This document shows, piece by piece, positions 10,839 to 21,228 of a DNA stretch of 64,000 bases. This stretch comes from Mycobacterium sp. (GTDB taxonomy: Bacteria; Actinomycetota; Actinomycetes; Mycobacteriales; Mycobacteriaceae), in NCBI RefSeq assembly GCF_002863225.1, contig NZ_PKEK01000048.1:105230-169229 (forward strand), given 5' to 3'. The translations under genes were made by a program, and so were the position numbers. How positions within the stretch are numbered: position 1 is the first letter of the stretch; every line of letters begins with the position of its first letter. The notes beneath the pieces were generated by a model, which worked only from the letters and a program-made list of their open reading frames with translations, was not told the DNA's origin and did no database searches.

Positions 10839-13800
10839 CCCAGCAGTGCCCGTGCTCGAGTCAGCTCCGGCCACCCGCTGTCGGCGAGGAAGCGGCTGAT
10901 CGCATCGGTGAGGACACCTCGACCGGACTCGCCCTGCAATTCGAAAACATCTATGGCGGATCGTAATTCGAAGATCGATGCTCCTTGTTCACGAGCAGTC
11001 GCAATCGCCGCCTGCAGGTCGGAGTCGCGGGCGTCCACCTGGGCGGCCGTGTGGGCACGCAGGCGCAGCAGCTCAGCCCGGTAGAAGTTGAGGCCCGTTT
11101 CCATGCCCAGTTGCAGGGCGGTATCGAGACGTTCACGCGCCGCGTCGAGCCGCCCAGAGGCGGTAAGCAGTCGCGCCAGCACCGCGTCATAGAACGACAC
11201 GAATAGGATCGCTTCCGCCTCGCGCCAGCTTTGAACAATGAAGTCGAGCATCCCGAGGTGAATCTCCAATTGGTCGACTGTGCCTGCGGAAAGAGCGGCC
11301 AGCGCGTTGACCGTCGCCAACTGGGCGGTGCCCATCGCGACCCAGTAGTCGAAGCCGTGCCGTTGGGCCTCCGCCCGGAGATCCTCGGCCAAGGCCGCGG
11401 CGCGATCGAGCTGGCCGGCCTCGGTGCGCACCCAGATCTCGTAGCAGCGCTGGAAGGCATGGCTGAACGGGCCCTGGGGGAAGTCAAGCTTTGCCGCGCG
11501 GTGCACGGCGTCGGCGAACAGTTCCTCAGAACCCGTCAGGTCGCCTTCGACGCAACGTGCCAACGAAAGGTGCGTCTGTGCAGACACGGTCGGCTCGTTG
11601 GGGACAAACCAGGCGGTGTCGAAGTTAGGTATGCCCGCGGCTGCCAGCGCTGCGGTAGCTTCCTCGAGGATGGCGCGCGATTCGGCGAAATCCCCGCTAT
11701 ACCAAGCGACGATGCCGAAGGCCACATCGTTGGCAGGGTTGAACCAGTGTTGGCGGCTCGACCATTTGGCGCGCATGGATTGCGACAGCTGCAGTGTCCG
11801 CCGGAGATCGCCGCGCGGCAAGTAGTACGCCCACAGGGCGGTCAGGGTCGCGAAAAGCTCAGTCTCGCGCAGGTCCGCGCTCGCGAGTTGCAGGCACCGC
11901 TCGAAGTCGACGGCGGCCTGGGGGCTGGCGGTGCCCTCCGCTGCCGATGCGAGGAAGCCGCGCCGCAGGCGCAGGCGCGTCTCACGGCGATCGCGCTCCG
12001 GACCCGGTGCCGCGCGTTCGATCTGCGCGATGGCGAGGGTGAGGTGAGCGCGCGCCTCGTCGAGTCCGCCCCGACGCCGGGCGTCGTGTGCCGCCTGCCG
12101 GTAAGCATCCGCTGCCTCGTCGAATCGCTCCGCACGCTCGTAGTGCACCGCCACCAGATGCCAGTCGGGATTCTCCGAATCGCGCACCAGCACGTCGGCC
12201 ACCCGGCTGTGCATTATGCGGCCCACGCTGGGCGGTGGTAGCTCGTAGGCAACCTCGCGGAGCAACTCGTGCCGGAAACGCCAGCTGTCAGCGCCAGTCG
12301 GCTCAAATACGCGCGCGATCTGCAGTTCGCGAATAGAGTCTTGCAACTCGGATTCGGTCATATCCAGGACGCCACGGAGGATGTCGCCGTCGAACCCTCG
12401 GCCAATCGTCGCGGCGGCCTCGACGACCTGAATAGTCTTGTCGCTGGCGCGAAGACGAGCGAACAGCGGCTCATAGAGCGCGTCCGGCACCCGCGCCCAG
12501 CGTGCGCCGTCAGTGGGCTGCTCGTGCAGTTTGGTGACGATCTCCTCGATGTAGAGCGGCACTCCGTCGCAGCGGTGCTGCACTTCGGCGCGCGCCTTGG
12601 CGGACAAGGTCGGGTCGAGCGCGGTGATCAGTTCATCGGTTTCGGCGACCGTCAGCGGCGCGAGGTCGAATGTCTTGATCTCAGCGATGTTGGGCAGCAA
12701 TTGGGATTCTCGGGCGGTGATCACGACGAGCAGCCGTCCGGTGTTCGTGCGCAGCAGCGAATTCACGACACCCAGTGTCGACGAATCGAACCACTGCACG
12801 TCTTCGGCGAGGATCACCGCTGGACCCTCGGCGACGATGGCAATGAGATACCGCTGAATTGCTTTCGCGATCAGACGGGACAACTTGGCGCCCTCGGCGT
12901 GAACGGGCTCATAGCCGTGGTCGGCGGATACTCCCAACACCAGAGCCAATAGCGGGACTGAGGATTCCGGCTCGATCCCGTAGGCGCGCACCTGCTGCTC
13001 CAGCAGTCGTAACCGGTCGGCCTGTTCAGTGGTTCGCTCGATCCCGCAGCGTTGCTCGAGGAGGGCGCGGATCGGATACAACCCGACGTCGCTGTGAAAC
13101 GGGGAGCCAATCAGTGCCAGAACGGGATTGCCCGACTGTTCGGCGATGTCGGCCGCCACGGTGGCCAGACGACTTTTGCCCACGCCGGCCTCTCCGATGA
13201 AACCCACCCCGGGAGTGCGTAGCGAGCCGCTCTGTGCCTCAACCCAACTGGATTGCAGGTGGCTTAATTCCTCGGCGCGCCCGACGAGTGGGCCGAGCGG
13301 TATCCGGGTCCAGTTGACGCGTTCACCGACAACTTGAAAGTGCTCGACTGGTTCCGCGATCCCCTTGACAGTCTGAGCCGTCCTGGCTTCGAGGTCGAAG
13401 TAGGGTCGGGCCATCGGTGCGATCGCCCCGGAGACCACTACGCCATTCGGCGGAGCCAGCCCGGACACCCGGGATGCCAGGTTGGCGCCGAGTCCGTAGA
13501 CATCGTCTTGTTCGACATCGAGATAAACCAGGCCGCGGTGGATTCCGGCACGCACCGAGATCTCGAAACCGAATCGCGCCTGAACGTGTGTGCTGAGCCG
13601 CGCCACTTCGCGGGTGATGTCCAAACCGGCTTGCACTGCCCTTCGCACGTCGTTCTCATGCGCTTTGGGGTGACCGAACACCGCTAGCAATCCGTCGCCT
13701 TTGGTCGAGAAGACGTGACCCTCGTAGCGGTTGACGGCGTCGTTGACTTGCTGGCGGTAACGGCCGATTACAGTGCGGTAGATCTCCGGCTCGACACGGG

Positions 13801-14032
13801 TGGACAGCGCGGTCGAATCGACGACATCAGCGAAAAGAATTGTCAGACGGCGTAACTCGCCGGTGCCGGCGGCCGGGGTGGCCAGCAGGTCTTCGGCCTC
13901 GCGGTTGCCGCTGTCGACCGCGAGCACCTGCTGAGCCAGTGCGCTCGCGGTCGCGCGGTCCCCACCGTTGAGGGCTTTTACGGCACGGTCCAGCAACTCG
14001 TCGATCGTGCGCGGCGGTCCGGGCGTGCTCAC
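10835..14032 (-). CDS. Class III nucleotide cyclase-like domain + AAA/STAND ATPase + TPR protein
   Basis: 1065-aa signalling protein. After a short helical N-terminus, residues about 60-240 are a class III cyclase domain: metal-binding Asp69 (ILFADVVDST) and Asp113 (TKGDGLLAVFG), plus the dimer-arm motif DDVYGLGANLASRV. Then comes a P-loop ATPase (Walker A GEAGVGKSR near residue 280; Walker B VILAEDVQWFD near 405), and from about 620 onward TPR-like helical repeats to the end. No C-terminal LuxR helix-turn-helix is visible, unlike several M. tuberculosis relatives. The usual substrate-specifying lysine position appears to be serine, with a lysine two residues later, so activity is uncertain. 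GTG start overlapping the upstream stop. Confidence 0.88.
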   Translation of the reverse strand: MSTPGPPRTIDELLDRAVKALNGGDRATASALAQQVLAVDSGNREAEDLLATPAAGTGELRRLTILFADVVDSTALSTRVEPEIYRTVIGRYRQQVNDAVNRYEGHVFSTKGDGLLAVFGHPKAHENDVRRAVQAGLDITREVARLSTHVQARFGFEISVRAGIHRGLVYLDVEQDDVYGLGANLASRVSGLAPPNGVVVSGAIAPMARPYFDLEARTAQTVKGIAEPVEHFQVVGERVNWTRIPLGPLVGRAEELSHLQSSWVEAQSGSLRTPGVGFIGEAGVGKSRLATVAADIAEQSGNPVLALIGSPFHSDVGLYPIRALLEQRCGIERTTEQADRLRLLEQQVRAYGIEPESSVPLLALVLGVSADHGYEPVHAEGAKLSRLIAKAIQRYLIAIVAEGPAVILAEDVQWFDSSTLGVVNSLLRTNTGRLLVVITARESQLLPNIAEIKTFDLAPLTVAETDELITALDPTLSAKARAEVQHRCDGVPLYIEEIVTKLHEQPTDGARWARVPDALYEPLFARLRASDKTIQVVEAAATIGRGFDGDILRGVLDMTESELQDSIRELQIARVFEPTGADSWRFRHELLREVAYELPPPSVGRIMHSRVADVLVRDSENPDWHLVAVHYERAERFDEAADAYRQAAHDARRRGGLDEARAHLTLAIAQIERAAPGPERDRRETRLRLRRGFLASAAEGTASPQAAVDFERCLQLASADLRETELFATLTALWAYYLPRGDLRRTLQLSQSMRAKWSSRQHWFNPANDVAFGIVAWYSGDFAESRAILEEATAALAAAGIPNFDTAWFVPNEPTVSAQTHLSLARCVEGDLTGSEELFADAVHRAAKLDFPQGPFSHAFQRCYEIWVRTEAGQLDRAAALAEDLRAEAQRHGFDYWVAMGTAQLATVNALAALSAGTVDQLEIHLGMLDFIVQSWREAEAILFVSFYDAVLARLLTASGRLDAARERLDTALQLGMETGLNFYRAELLRLRAHTAAQVDARDSDLQAAIATAREQGASIFELRSAIDVFELQGESGRGVLTDAISRFLADSGWPELTRARALLG

Positions 14033-14526
14033 AGGTCGATTATGACGTCTTTTTCGACGGAATACGGCTCTGCGCAGCCTATTTGAGTCAGCCGGACTCG
14101 CCCGCGGTAGGTGCCGCTCGATAGGTTCGGCCAGTTGACTCCCACCCGGAACGAGGTGGCATGAATGCGCACGACCGGCGGAACGAAATACGTCGACTGG
14201 GCGGGGATGATGCACGCCGGCGCCCCGTCTTGGACAAATGGCTTGGCGATCGACAACGTCCGCTTGAATTCGTTGTCGGGATCAATCTTGATGAAGTCCG
14301 AAAGATCGCGCGCATCGGGGATGTGCGGCAGGCATGGGACCGGGTTCATCTCCAGGCCTGCGGTCAGGACCAGGTTGACCAGTTGCTGAGTCGACTGGGC
14401 CCATTTCTCGGTACTGAAAGTTCCATTGTTGATTTGCGTATTGGCCTGCAGCACAATGCCGCCCGCTTGATTGACCAGGCGCCGTGCCTGCTCGGCCCAC
14501 TGTCCGAAGAGTGAGGGTGTGGTCAT
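14029..14526 (-). CDS. Unknown 165-aa protein: helical N-terminus + beta-sandwich C-terminus
   Basis: I do not recognise a named family. Residues 1-60 look helical and amphipathic (FGQWAEQARRLVNQAGGIVL, then TEKWAQSTQQLVNLVLTAGLE). The remainder alternates short beta strands and ends SSGTYRGRVRLTQIG...VEKDVIIDL, like an Ig-type or C2-like sandwich. The divergent gene at 16076 encodes the same two-part layout and a similar PGIYRGTILASG strand. The ATG at 14526 overlaps the stop of the 478-aa gene (ATGA) and the 3' end overlaps the cyclase gene (GTGA), so it is translated between them. An adaptor or structural role is a guess. Confidence 0.75.
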   Translation of the reverse strand: MTTPSLFGQWAEQARRLVNQAGGIVLQANTQINNGTFSTEKWAQSTQQLVNLVLTAGLEMNPVPCLPHIPDARDLSDFIKIDPDNEFKRTLSIAKPFVQDGAPACIIPAQSTYFVPPVVRIHATSFRVGVNWPNLSSGTYRGRVRLTQIGCAEPYSVEKDVIIDL

Positions 14527-15959
14527 GTGTCGTTCCCCTGGGTCGGGTTGCGTAGCCGCTCGAGGTAGCGCCACGGATCGGTGGCCAGTCGCACTGCCAG
14601 GTCGGTGCCGTATGCGATGGTCTCCTCGATGGGCACTTGGCCGGCTGCCAGCTTGGCCGCGATGGCTGCGCTCTTGGCGGACATGTGGTCGATGCACTCG
14701 TTTGTCATCTCGATCGCGACCTCGACGGCCCGACGGCTTGGGTCAGGCGACTGATCGGGCTCGCCCGGGTGGCCCGGAGATCCGTCGTGCGGCGGCGCAG
14801 CGGACGGTTCCCAATCCTTCCAGCCCTGAGTGTTCTGGGCCCGCTTGCTGACGCCGCCGATCAACATGTCCATACCTTCGTAGCCGTATCCCATGGAGCA
14901 CGCGAAGATCGCCCCGGCGATCCAGGACAGGTTGTGGAATGCGACGACTTTGCGGGTGCGCACCCTCACGCCGCGGGATGCGGGGTCTTCGCTCGTCGCA
15001 TTCATCCTGATGAAGCCCTCGTCGACCACCACTCGGCCGTCGCCCTTCCCGTCGGGGACCGGGTCGTCGTCGAGTGCGTAGTTCAGATACGCCGTCACCG
15101 GGGGTTGGTTGGCGGATGGCCCTTTCCAGTATTTCAGCGGCGTCACCATTTGGGGGGTGCCGGTGATCGGACACGTTGTGCTCACGTGCTCGAGCACCCT
15201 ATGCCAGCCGTCGGCTCTCGTGGGCTTGGGGTCCATCGCGCAGAAGAACGACAGGCACCGGTGCCAGTTCAGCGGATCGACGACATTTTTGATATCGACC
15301 AGCGAGACATCCGAGCTCTCGAATTCCGTTGTCAATACCGCACTCAGGTGGCCATGGACCCACTTGGATTTGAGGTCGCACAGCGGCACCGTGGCCACCT
15401 TGCCGTCAATCAGATTCTGGCGGACCGCGGAGCGCATGACGCTGGGAAAGTCATCGCGCTCGTGGAATGCGCTGCGCAGTAGCGCGAGAAGGCCGTTGCC
15501 CGCGGGTGTGCCGGACTTACTTTCACTCGAAGGCGACAGGGGGCTTACGACCTGCAGTGTCCGCGAAAACTGAGCGTCCCACTCGTCGAGTCCCTGATAC
15601 ATCGGGAGTTGGCTGAGTGCCCCGATGGCATAAACCATCCGGGACAGTTGCACGGCGCTCAGCGAATTGGCGTCATCCTCTTCGTCGGGCGGGGATTTTT
15701 GTGCCTGAAGCACGGTCAGCGCATCGCTCAACTCCGGGGCAGTCGCGGAACCTTCCTCGCGCGGGCCCGCGCCGGGACTGTGGTGCAGAAAACCCAGTAG
15801 TTCGTCGTACCAGCCGGCGTTGGCTCCGGTGCTGCCGGGCAGGTACCGCTCGACGGTCTGTTCGACGCCCGCACCATGGTTGCCGGTCACCGCGCGATCG
15901 AGAGCGCCGTACAGCGCCAGAAGAGCTTGGTTGACCGTTGCGACAGCGGGAGCAGTCAT
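14523..15959 (-). CDS. Unknown 478-aa protein, first gene of the leftward accessory operon
   Basis: No family recognised. The N-terminal third is helical and contains low-complexity acidic linkers (PPDEEDDAN). The middle (about 190-370) alternates strands and helices around VDIKNVVDPLNWHRCLSFFC, TPLKYWKG and RGVRVRTRKVVAFHNLSW. This is vaguely like a START/SRPBCC lipid-binding cavity, but I cannot confirm that. The C-terminal 60 residues are a helical hairpin (ECIDHMSAKSAAIAAKLAAG, then YGTDLAVRLATDPWRYLERL) resembling phasin-type helices. ATG start at 15959, 116 bp from the divergent operon. If the fold guess is right it could hold a hydrophobic ligand, fitting the isoprenoid genes nearby. 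Confidence 0.75.
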   Translation of the reverse strand: MTAPAVATVNQALLALYGALDRAVTGNHGAGVEQTVERYLPGSTGANAGWYDELLGFLHHSPGAGPREEGSATAPELSDALTVLQAQKSPPDEEDDANSLSAVQLSRMVYAIGALSQLPMYQGLDEWDAQFSRTLQVVSPLSPSSESKSGTPAGNGLLALLRSAFHERDDFPSVMRSAVRQNLIDGKVATVPLCDLKSKWVHGHLSAVLTTEFESSDVSLVDIKNVVDPLNWHRCLSFFCAMDPKPTRADGWHRVLEHVSTTCPITGTPQMVTPLKYWKGPSANQPPVTAYLNYALDDDPVPDGKGDGRVVVDEGFIRMNATSEDPASRGVRVRTRKVVAFHNLSWIAGAIFACSMGYGYEGMDMLIGGVSKRAQNTQGWKDWEPSAAPPHDGSPGHPGEPDQSPDPSRRAVEVAIEMTNECIDHMSAKSAAIAAKLAAGQVPIEETIAYGTDLAVRLATDPWRYLERLRNPTQGNDT

Positions 15960-16075
15960 TGAGACCTCCGGAGCCGGTTTGCCCAGGTAGCATACCGTCG
16001 CACGCGTCGATTTACAGCGTTAACTCAGATGAAATATTGTTTGCCGAAATACGGCCGACTCCGCAGGAGGGTTCG
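15960..16075. promoter_or_regulatory. Divergent promoter region of the accessory isoprenoid cluster
   Basis: 116 bp between the two divergent operons. For the leftward genes, TATGCT (reverse complement of 15989-15994) is a plausible -10 with a weak TGTAAA about 16 bp upstream. For the rightward genes the AT-rich stretch GATGAAATATTG (16029-16040) may hold the -10. AGGAGG at 16065-16070 is the ribosome binding site of the rightward gene. Both operons would be controlled from here. Confidence 0.45.
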
Positions 16076-16750
16076 TTGACCAAACGGGGGTTCAACGACG
16101 ACGGCACGATCGACGACCTGCCGTGGGCCTCGGTGTTCGATCCGGCCGCAAATGCCCGGGCGCTCAGTGCGATTCAGGCTGAGGGCTTCCGGGCCGCCAG
16201 CCGTATCGTCGACCGCTTCGTCCGCGCTGTGGAGCCCAAAGTCGATGGGGGAGCGGCCGACGCAACCGGTGAGGGCACCACGGTGGGCGACAGCCTCAAC
16301 GAGTTCGAGCGGCTGACCCGCGCCTGGTGGTCGATGACTGGGCAGTTTCTGCTGCGGTCGTTACCAGCGACGGCCAAAAGTGGCAGCGATTCGGTGAGCC
16401 TGGACACCAGCGACCCCGGCGCTGGGGGCGGCGTGAATGTCGATGTAGCCGTGGGCGAGTCGGCCCAATGCGAGATCTGGCTGCACAACCGGGGAACTGA
16501 CGACCAAGGCGACGTGCGGCTGCACGTCAGCGACCTGCTTAGCCACGACGGCAATGTCATTCCGTCAACTGCGGTGCGAACCGACACCCAGGTCGTGCCG
16601 ATGCCCGCTCGATCCAGTCGGGGCGTTGGCATCGTCATCGCCGCCGGGCCAGAGGTCCGGCCAGGCATCTACCGAGGCACCATATTGGCCAGCGGCAACC
16701 CCGATCTGTGGCTGCCGGTCACGCTCACCGTCCGGCTGCCCAACACATGA
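16076..16750 (+). CDS. Unknown 224-aa protein: helical N-terminus + beta-sandwich C-terminus
   Basis: Not a family I can name. Residues about 15-110 are helical (AANARALSAIQAEGFRAASR and ERLTRAWWSMTGQFLLRSLP), phasin-like in character. Residues about 130-224 form a beta-sandwich-like domain ending RPGIYRGTILASGNPDLWLP, comparable to the end of the 165-aa protein encoded on the other strand at 14029. TTG start at 16076 chosen because AGGAGG lies 5 nt upstream. The stop overlaps the ATG of the polyprenyl synthase gene (ATGA), so the two products are made together. A scaffold or membrane-association role is inferred only from layout. Confidence 0.75.
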   Translation: MTKRGFNDDGTIDDLPWASVFDPAANARALSAIQAEGFRAASRIVDRFVRAVEPKVDGGAADATGEGTTVGDSLNEFERLTRAWWSMTGQFLLRSLPATAKSGSDSVSLDTSDPGAGGGVNVDVAVGESAQCEIWLHNRGTDDQGDVRLHVSDLLSHDGNVIPSTAVRTDTQVVPMPARSSRGVGIVIAAGPEVRPGIYRGTILASGNPDLWLPVTLTVRLPNT

Positions 16751-17799
16751 CCAGCACCGCCGACCGTGCCGCCTTGGTGAGCGTAATCGATGAGCGTCTG
16801 AGGGAAGTGGCCAAACTGGTTCGCCGATCCATGCTTGACGCGATGCCTGACGGTGAACCGAGTCAGTGGCTCTACGCACCGATGCGGGAGTACCCGTCAC
16901 GGCCGGGCAAGGCGCTCCGGCCGGCGCTGTGCCTGTCGGCAGGCCGGGCCTTCGGCGCCGAAGCGAACGAGCTGCTGGGCCTTTCGGTCGCGATCGAACT
17001 GCTGCACAACGCGTTTCTGGTCCACGACGATATCGCGGATGGCAGTGAAATGCGCCGCGGCAGACCAACTTTGGCGGCCTCGCACGGTATGGCCGCGGCA
17101 CTGAACGCCGGCGATGCGCTAGCGGTGGTCGCAGGGCAGGTGTTGCGCCGGGCAACCCGGCGCCTGGACCGTGACCTCGCAGATCTGGTGTGGGCCGAAT
17201 TCGACACCATGGCCATGCGCACCCTCGAGGGGCAGGCTACCGAGGTCGGGTGGCAGCTCGACAACGTCGAAGATGTGCGGCCCGACGACTACTTGCATCT
17301 GATCATGCACAAGACGTGTTGGTACACCACGATTCATCCGCTGCGGGTCGGTGCGATCGTCGGTTCACGCGGCACCGCCGACCTCGGACCGTTGGTGCGG
17401 TTTGGCTTCCACTTCGGCGCCGCGTTTCAGATTCGCGACGACCTGCTCAACCTGGTGGGCGACGAACACCTTTACGGCAAGGAGATTCTGGGCGATCTCT
17501 TCGAAGGCAAGCGGACACTGCCGCTGGTGCACCTGGCCTCCACGGCGCAAGGCCGCGACCGCGATCTGGTGCGGGACTATCTGCGGCGCAGCCGGCCCGA
17601 GCGATCGGTAGAGCTGGTGCAACGCGTGCGCGCGCTCATGGACGAGTACGGCAGCATCACGTTCACCAGTGAATACGCCGAGGGCATCCTGCTGGTAGCC
17701 GAGGAGTATTTCCAGGAGGCCTTCGCCGACGCGCAGCCCGGCCCGGACCTTGATTTCCTGCGGGCACTGGTGCCCTACGTCTGGGCGCGCTGGCGCTGA
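16747..17799 (+). CDS. Polyprenyl (FPP/GGPP-type) diphosphate synthase
   Basis: 350-aa trans-isoprenyl diphosphate synthase that condenses isopentenyl diphosphate with allylic diphosphates. The first aspartate-rich motif is complete (Asp94, Asp95, Asp98 in [16 protein letters not shown]). The second is the variant DDLLN near residue 231 ([14 protein letters not shown]), where most relatives have DDxx[10 protein letters not shown] carries the conserved lysine and arginine for diphosphate binding. The ATG overlaps the upstream stop by 4 bp. The product chain length cannot be read safely from sequence. It supplies the likely substrate for the flavoprotein in the divergent operon. Confidence 0.92.
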   Translation: MTSTADRAALVSVIDERLREVAKLVRRSMLDAMPDGEPSQWLYAPMREYPSRPGKALRPALCLSAGRAFGAEANELLGLSVAIELLHNAFLVHDDIADGSEMRRGRPTLAASHGMAAALNAGDALAVVAGQVLRRATRRLDRDLADLVWAEFDTMAMRTLEGQATEVGWQLDNVEDVRPDDYLHLIMHKTCWYTTIHPLRVGAIVGSRGTADLGPLVRFGFHFGAAFQIRDDLLNLVGDEHLYGKEILGDLFEGKRTLPLVHLASTAQGRDRDLVRDYLRRSRPERSVELVQRVRALMDEYGSITFTSEYAEGILLVAEEYFQEAFADAQPGPDLDFLRALVPYVWARWR

Positions 17800-17822
17800 C
17801 GCGGCTGGTCTGATTGCCGGGC

Positions 17823-17828
17823 TAGGGT
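17823..17828 (+). promoter_or_regulatory. thyX -10 box, leaderless arrangement
   Basis: TAGGGT matches TANNNT and ends 8 nt before the GTG at 17837; no Shine-Dalgarno is seen. The gene can therefore be transcribed separately from the polyprenyl synthase gene that ends 24 bp before this box. Confidence 0.55.
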
Positions 17829-17836
17829 GTTTCACC

Positions 17837-19547
<1,711 letters not shown>

Positions 19548-19551
19548 TCCG

Positions 19552-21228
19552 GTGGAGGTAGACCTGCAGCCGCCGGGTCCGTTGGCCAAAGGTGGCCTGC
19601 GGGTGACGGCGCTGGGCGGAATCAGCGAAATCGGCCGCAACATGACCGTTTTCGAGCACCTGGGTCGTCTGCTGATCATCGACTGTGGGGTGATGTTTCC
19701 CACCCACGACGAGCCCGGCGTGGACCTGATCCTGCCCGACCTGCGCCACATCGAACACCGCCTCGACGACGTCGAAGCGCTGGTTCTCACCCACGCACAC
19801 GAAGACCACATCGGCGCGATCCCGTTCCTGCTCAAGCTGCGTCCCGACATTCCGGTCGTCGGTTCGAAGTTCACCCTGGCCCTGGTCGCCGCGAAATGTC
19901 GGGAGCACCGGGTCAAGCCGGTGTTCGTCGAAGTGGCCGAGGGCATGCGCACCACCCACGGTGTGTTCGAGTGTGAGTACTTCGCGGTCAACCACTCCAT
20001 CCCCGACGCGCTGGCCATCGCGGTCCGCTCAGGCGCCGGGACGGTGTTGCACACCGGCGACATCAAACTCGACCAGCTCCCACTCGACGGTCGGCCCACT
20101 GATCTGCCGGGCATGTCCCGGCTTGGTGACTCCGGCGTCGACTTGTTCCTGTGCGACTCGACCAACGCCGAGATTCCGGGCGTCGGGCCGTCGGAGAGCG
20201 AGGTCGGCCCGTCGCTGCACCGGCTGATCCGTGGCGCGCAGGGACGTGTCATCGTCGCGTGCTTCGCCTCGAATGTCGATCGCGTGCAACAGATCATCGA
20301 CGCCTCGGTGGCGCTGGGCCGGCGGGTGTCGTTCGTCGGACGCTCGATGGTCCGCAACATGGGAATCGCGCGGGACCTCGGCTTCCTGAAGGTGGACGAC
20401 TCGGACATCGTCGAGATCGGCGCCGCGGAGATGATGTCGCCCGAGCAGGTGGTTCTGATCACGACGGGCACGCAGGGCGAACCGATGGCGGCGCTGTCGC
20501 GGATGTCGCGCGGCGAACACCGCAGCATCACGCTGACCGACGGCGACCTGATCATCTTGTCGTCTTCACTCATCCCGGGTAACGAAGAAGCCGTCTACGG
20601 GGTCATCGACGAGCTTGCCAAGATCGGCGCCCGGGTGATCACCAATCAGCAAGTTCGCGTTCATGTCTCGGGGCACGCCTACTCGGGTGAGCTGCTGTTC
20701 CTCTACAACGGGATCCGGCCGCGCAACGTCATGCCGGTGCACGGCACCTGGCGGATGATGCGGGCCAACGCGAAGCTCGCCGCGAGCACCGGTGTGCCGG
20801 AAGAGTCGATCGTGTTGGCCGAGAACGGGGTCAGCGTCGACTTGGTGGGCGGCGCGGTAAGTATCGCCGGCGCGGTTCCCGTCGGCAAGATGTTCGTCGA
20901 CGGGTTGATCACCGGGGACGTCGGGGACACGACCTTGGGCGAGCGGCTCATTCTGTCGTCCGGCTTCATCGCGGTGACGGTCGTCGTACGGCGTGAGACG
21001 GGCAAGCCCGCAGCGCCGCCGCAATTGCACTCGCGTGGCTTCTCTGAAGACCCCAAGGCGCTGGAGCCCGCGGTCCGCAAGGTCGAAGCGGAGCTGGAAT
21101 CGCTTGTGGCGCAGAGCGTCACCGATCCGGCTCGGATTGCTCAAGCGGTCCGGCGAACGGTCGGTAAGTGGGTGGGGGAGACCTACCGCCGCCAGCCGAT
21201 GATCGTGCCGACCGTCATCGAAATCTGA
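19552..21228 (+). CDS. rnj: Ribonuclease J
   Basis: 558-aa metallo-beta-lactamase/beta-CASP ribonuclease with 5'-to-3' exonuclease and endonuclease activity in RNA maturation and decay. The metal-binding motif LTHAHEDHIGAIP, later ligands (VNHSIPD, LHTGDIKLD) and the beta-CASP helices are visible; GHAYSGEL and MPVHGTWRMM complete the site. GTG at 19552 gives 558 aa, the same as I recall for M. tuberculosis Rv2752c. It lies 4 bp after dapA, so the two are probably co-transcribed. Confidence 0.96.
   Translation: MEVDLQPPGPLAKGGLRVTALGGISEIGRNMTVFEHLGRLLIIDCGVMFPTHDEPGVDLILPDLRHIEHRLDDVEALVLTHAHEDHIGAIPFLLKLRPDIPVVGSKFTLALVAAKCREHRVKPVFVEVAEGMRTTHGVFECEYFAVNHSIPDALAIAVRSGAGTVLHTGDIKLDQLPLDGRPTDLPGMSRLGDSGVDLFLCDSTNAEIPGVGPSESEVGPSLHRLIRGAQGRVIVACFASNVDRVQQIIDASVALGRRVSFVGRSMVRNMGIARDLGFLKVDDSDIVEIGAAEMMSPEQVVLITTGTQGEPMAALSRMSRGEHRSITLTDGDLIILSSSLIPGNEEAVYGVIDELAKIGARVITNQQVRVHVSGHAYSGELLFLYNGIRPRNVMPVHGTWRMMRANAKLAASTGVPEESIVLAENGVSVDLVGGAVSIAGAVPVGKMFVDGLITGDVGDTTLGERLILSSGFIAVTVVVRRETGKPAAPPQLHSRGFSEDPKALEPAVRKVEAELESLVAQSVTDPARIAQAVRRTVGKWVGETYRRQPMIVPTVIEI

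Noticed and set aside
8763..17799. Encapsulin or gas-vesicle-like compartment
   Set aside because: A terpenoid enzyme next to a cyclase suggested a family 2 encapsulin locus, but none of the proteins shows an encapsulin shell fold or cNMP-binding domain that I can recognise.
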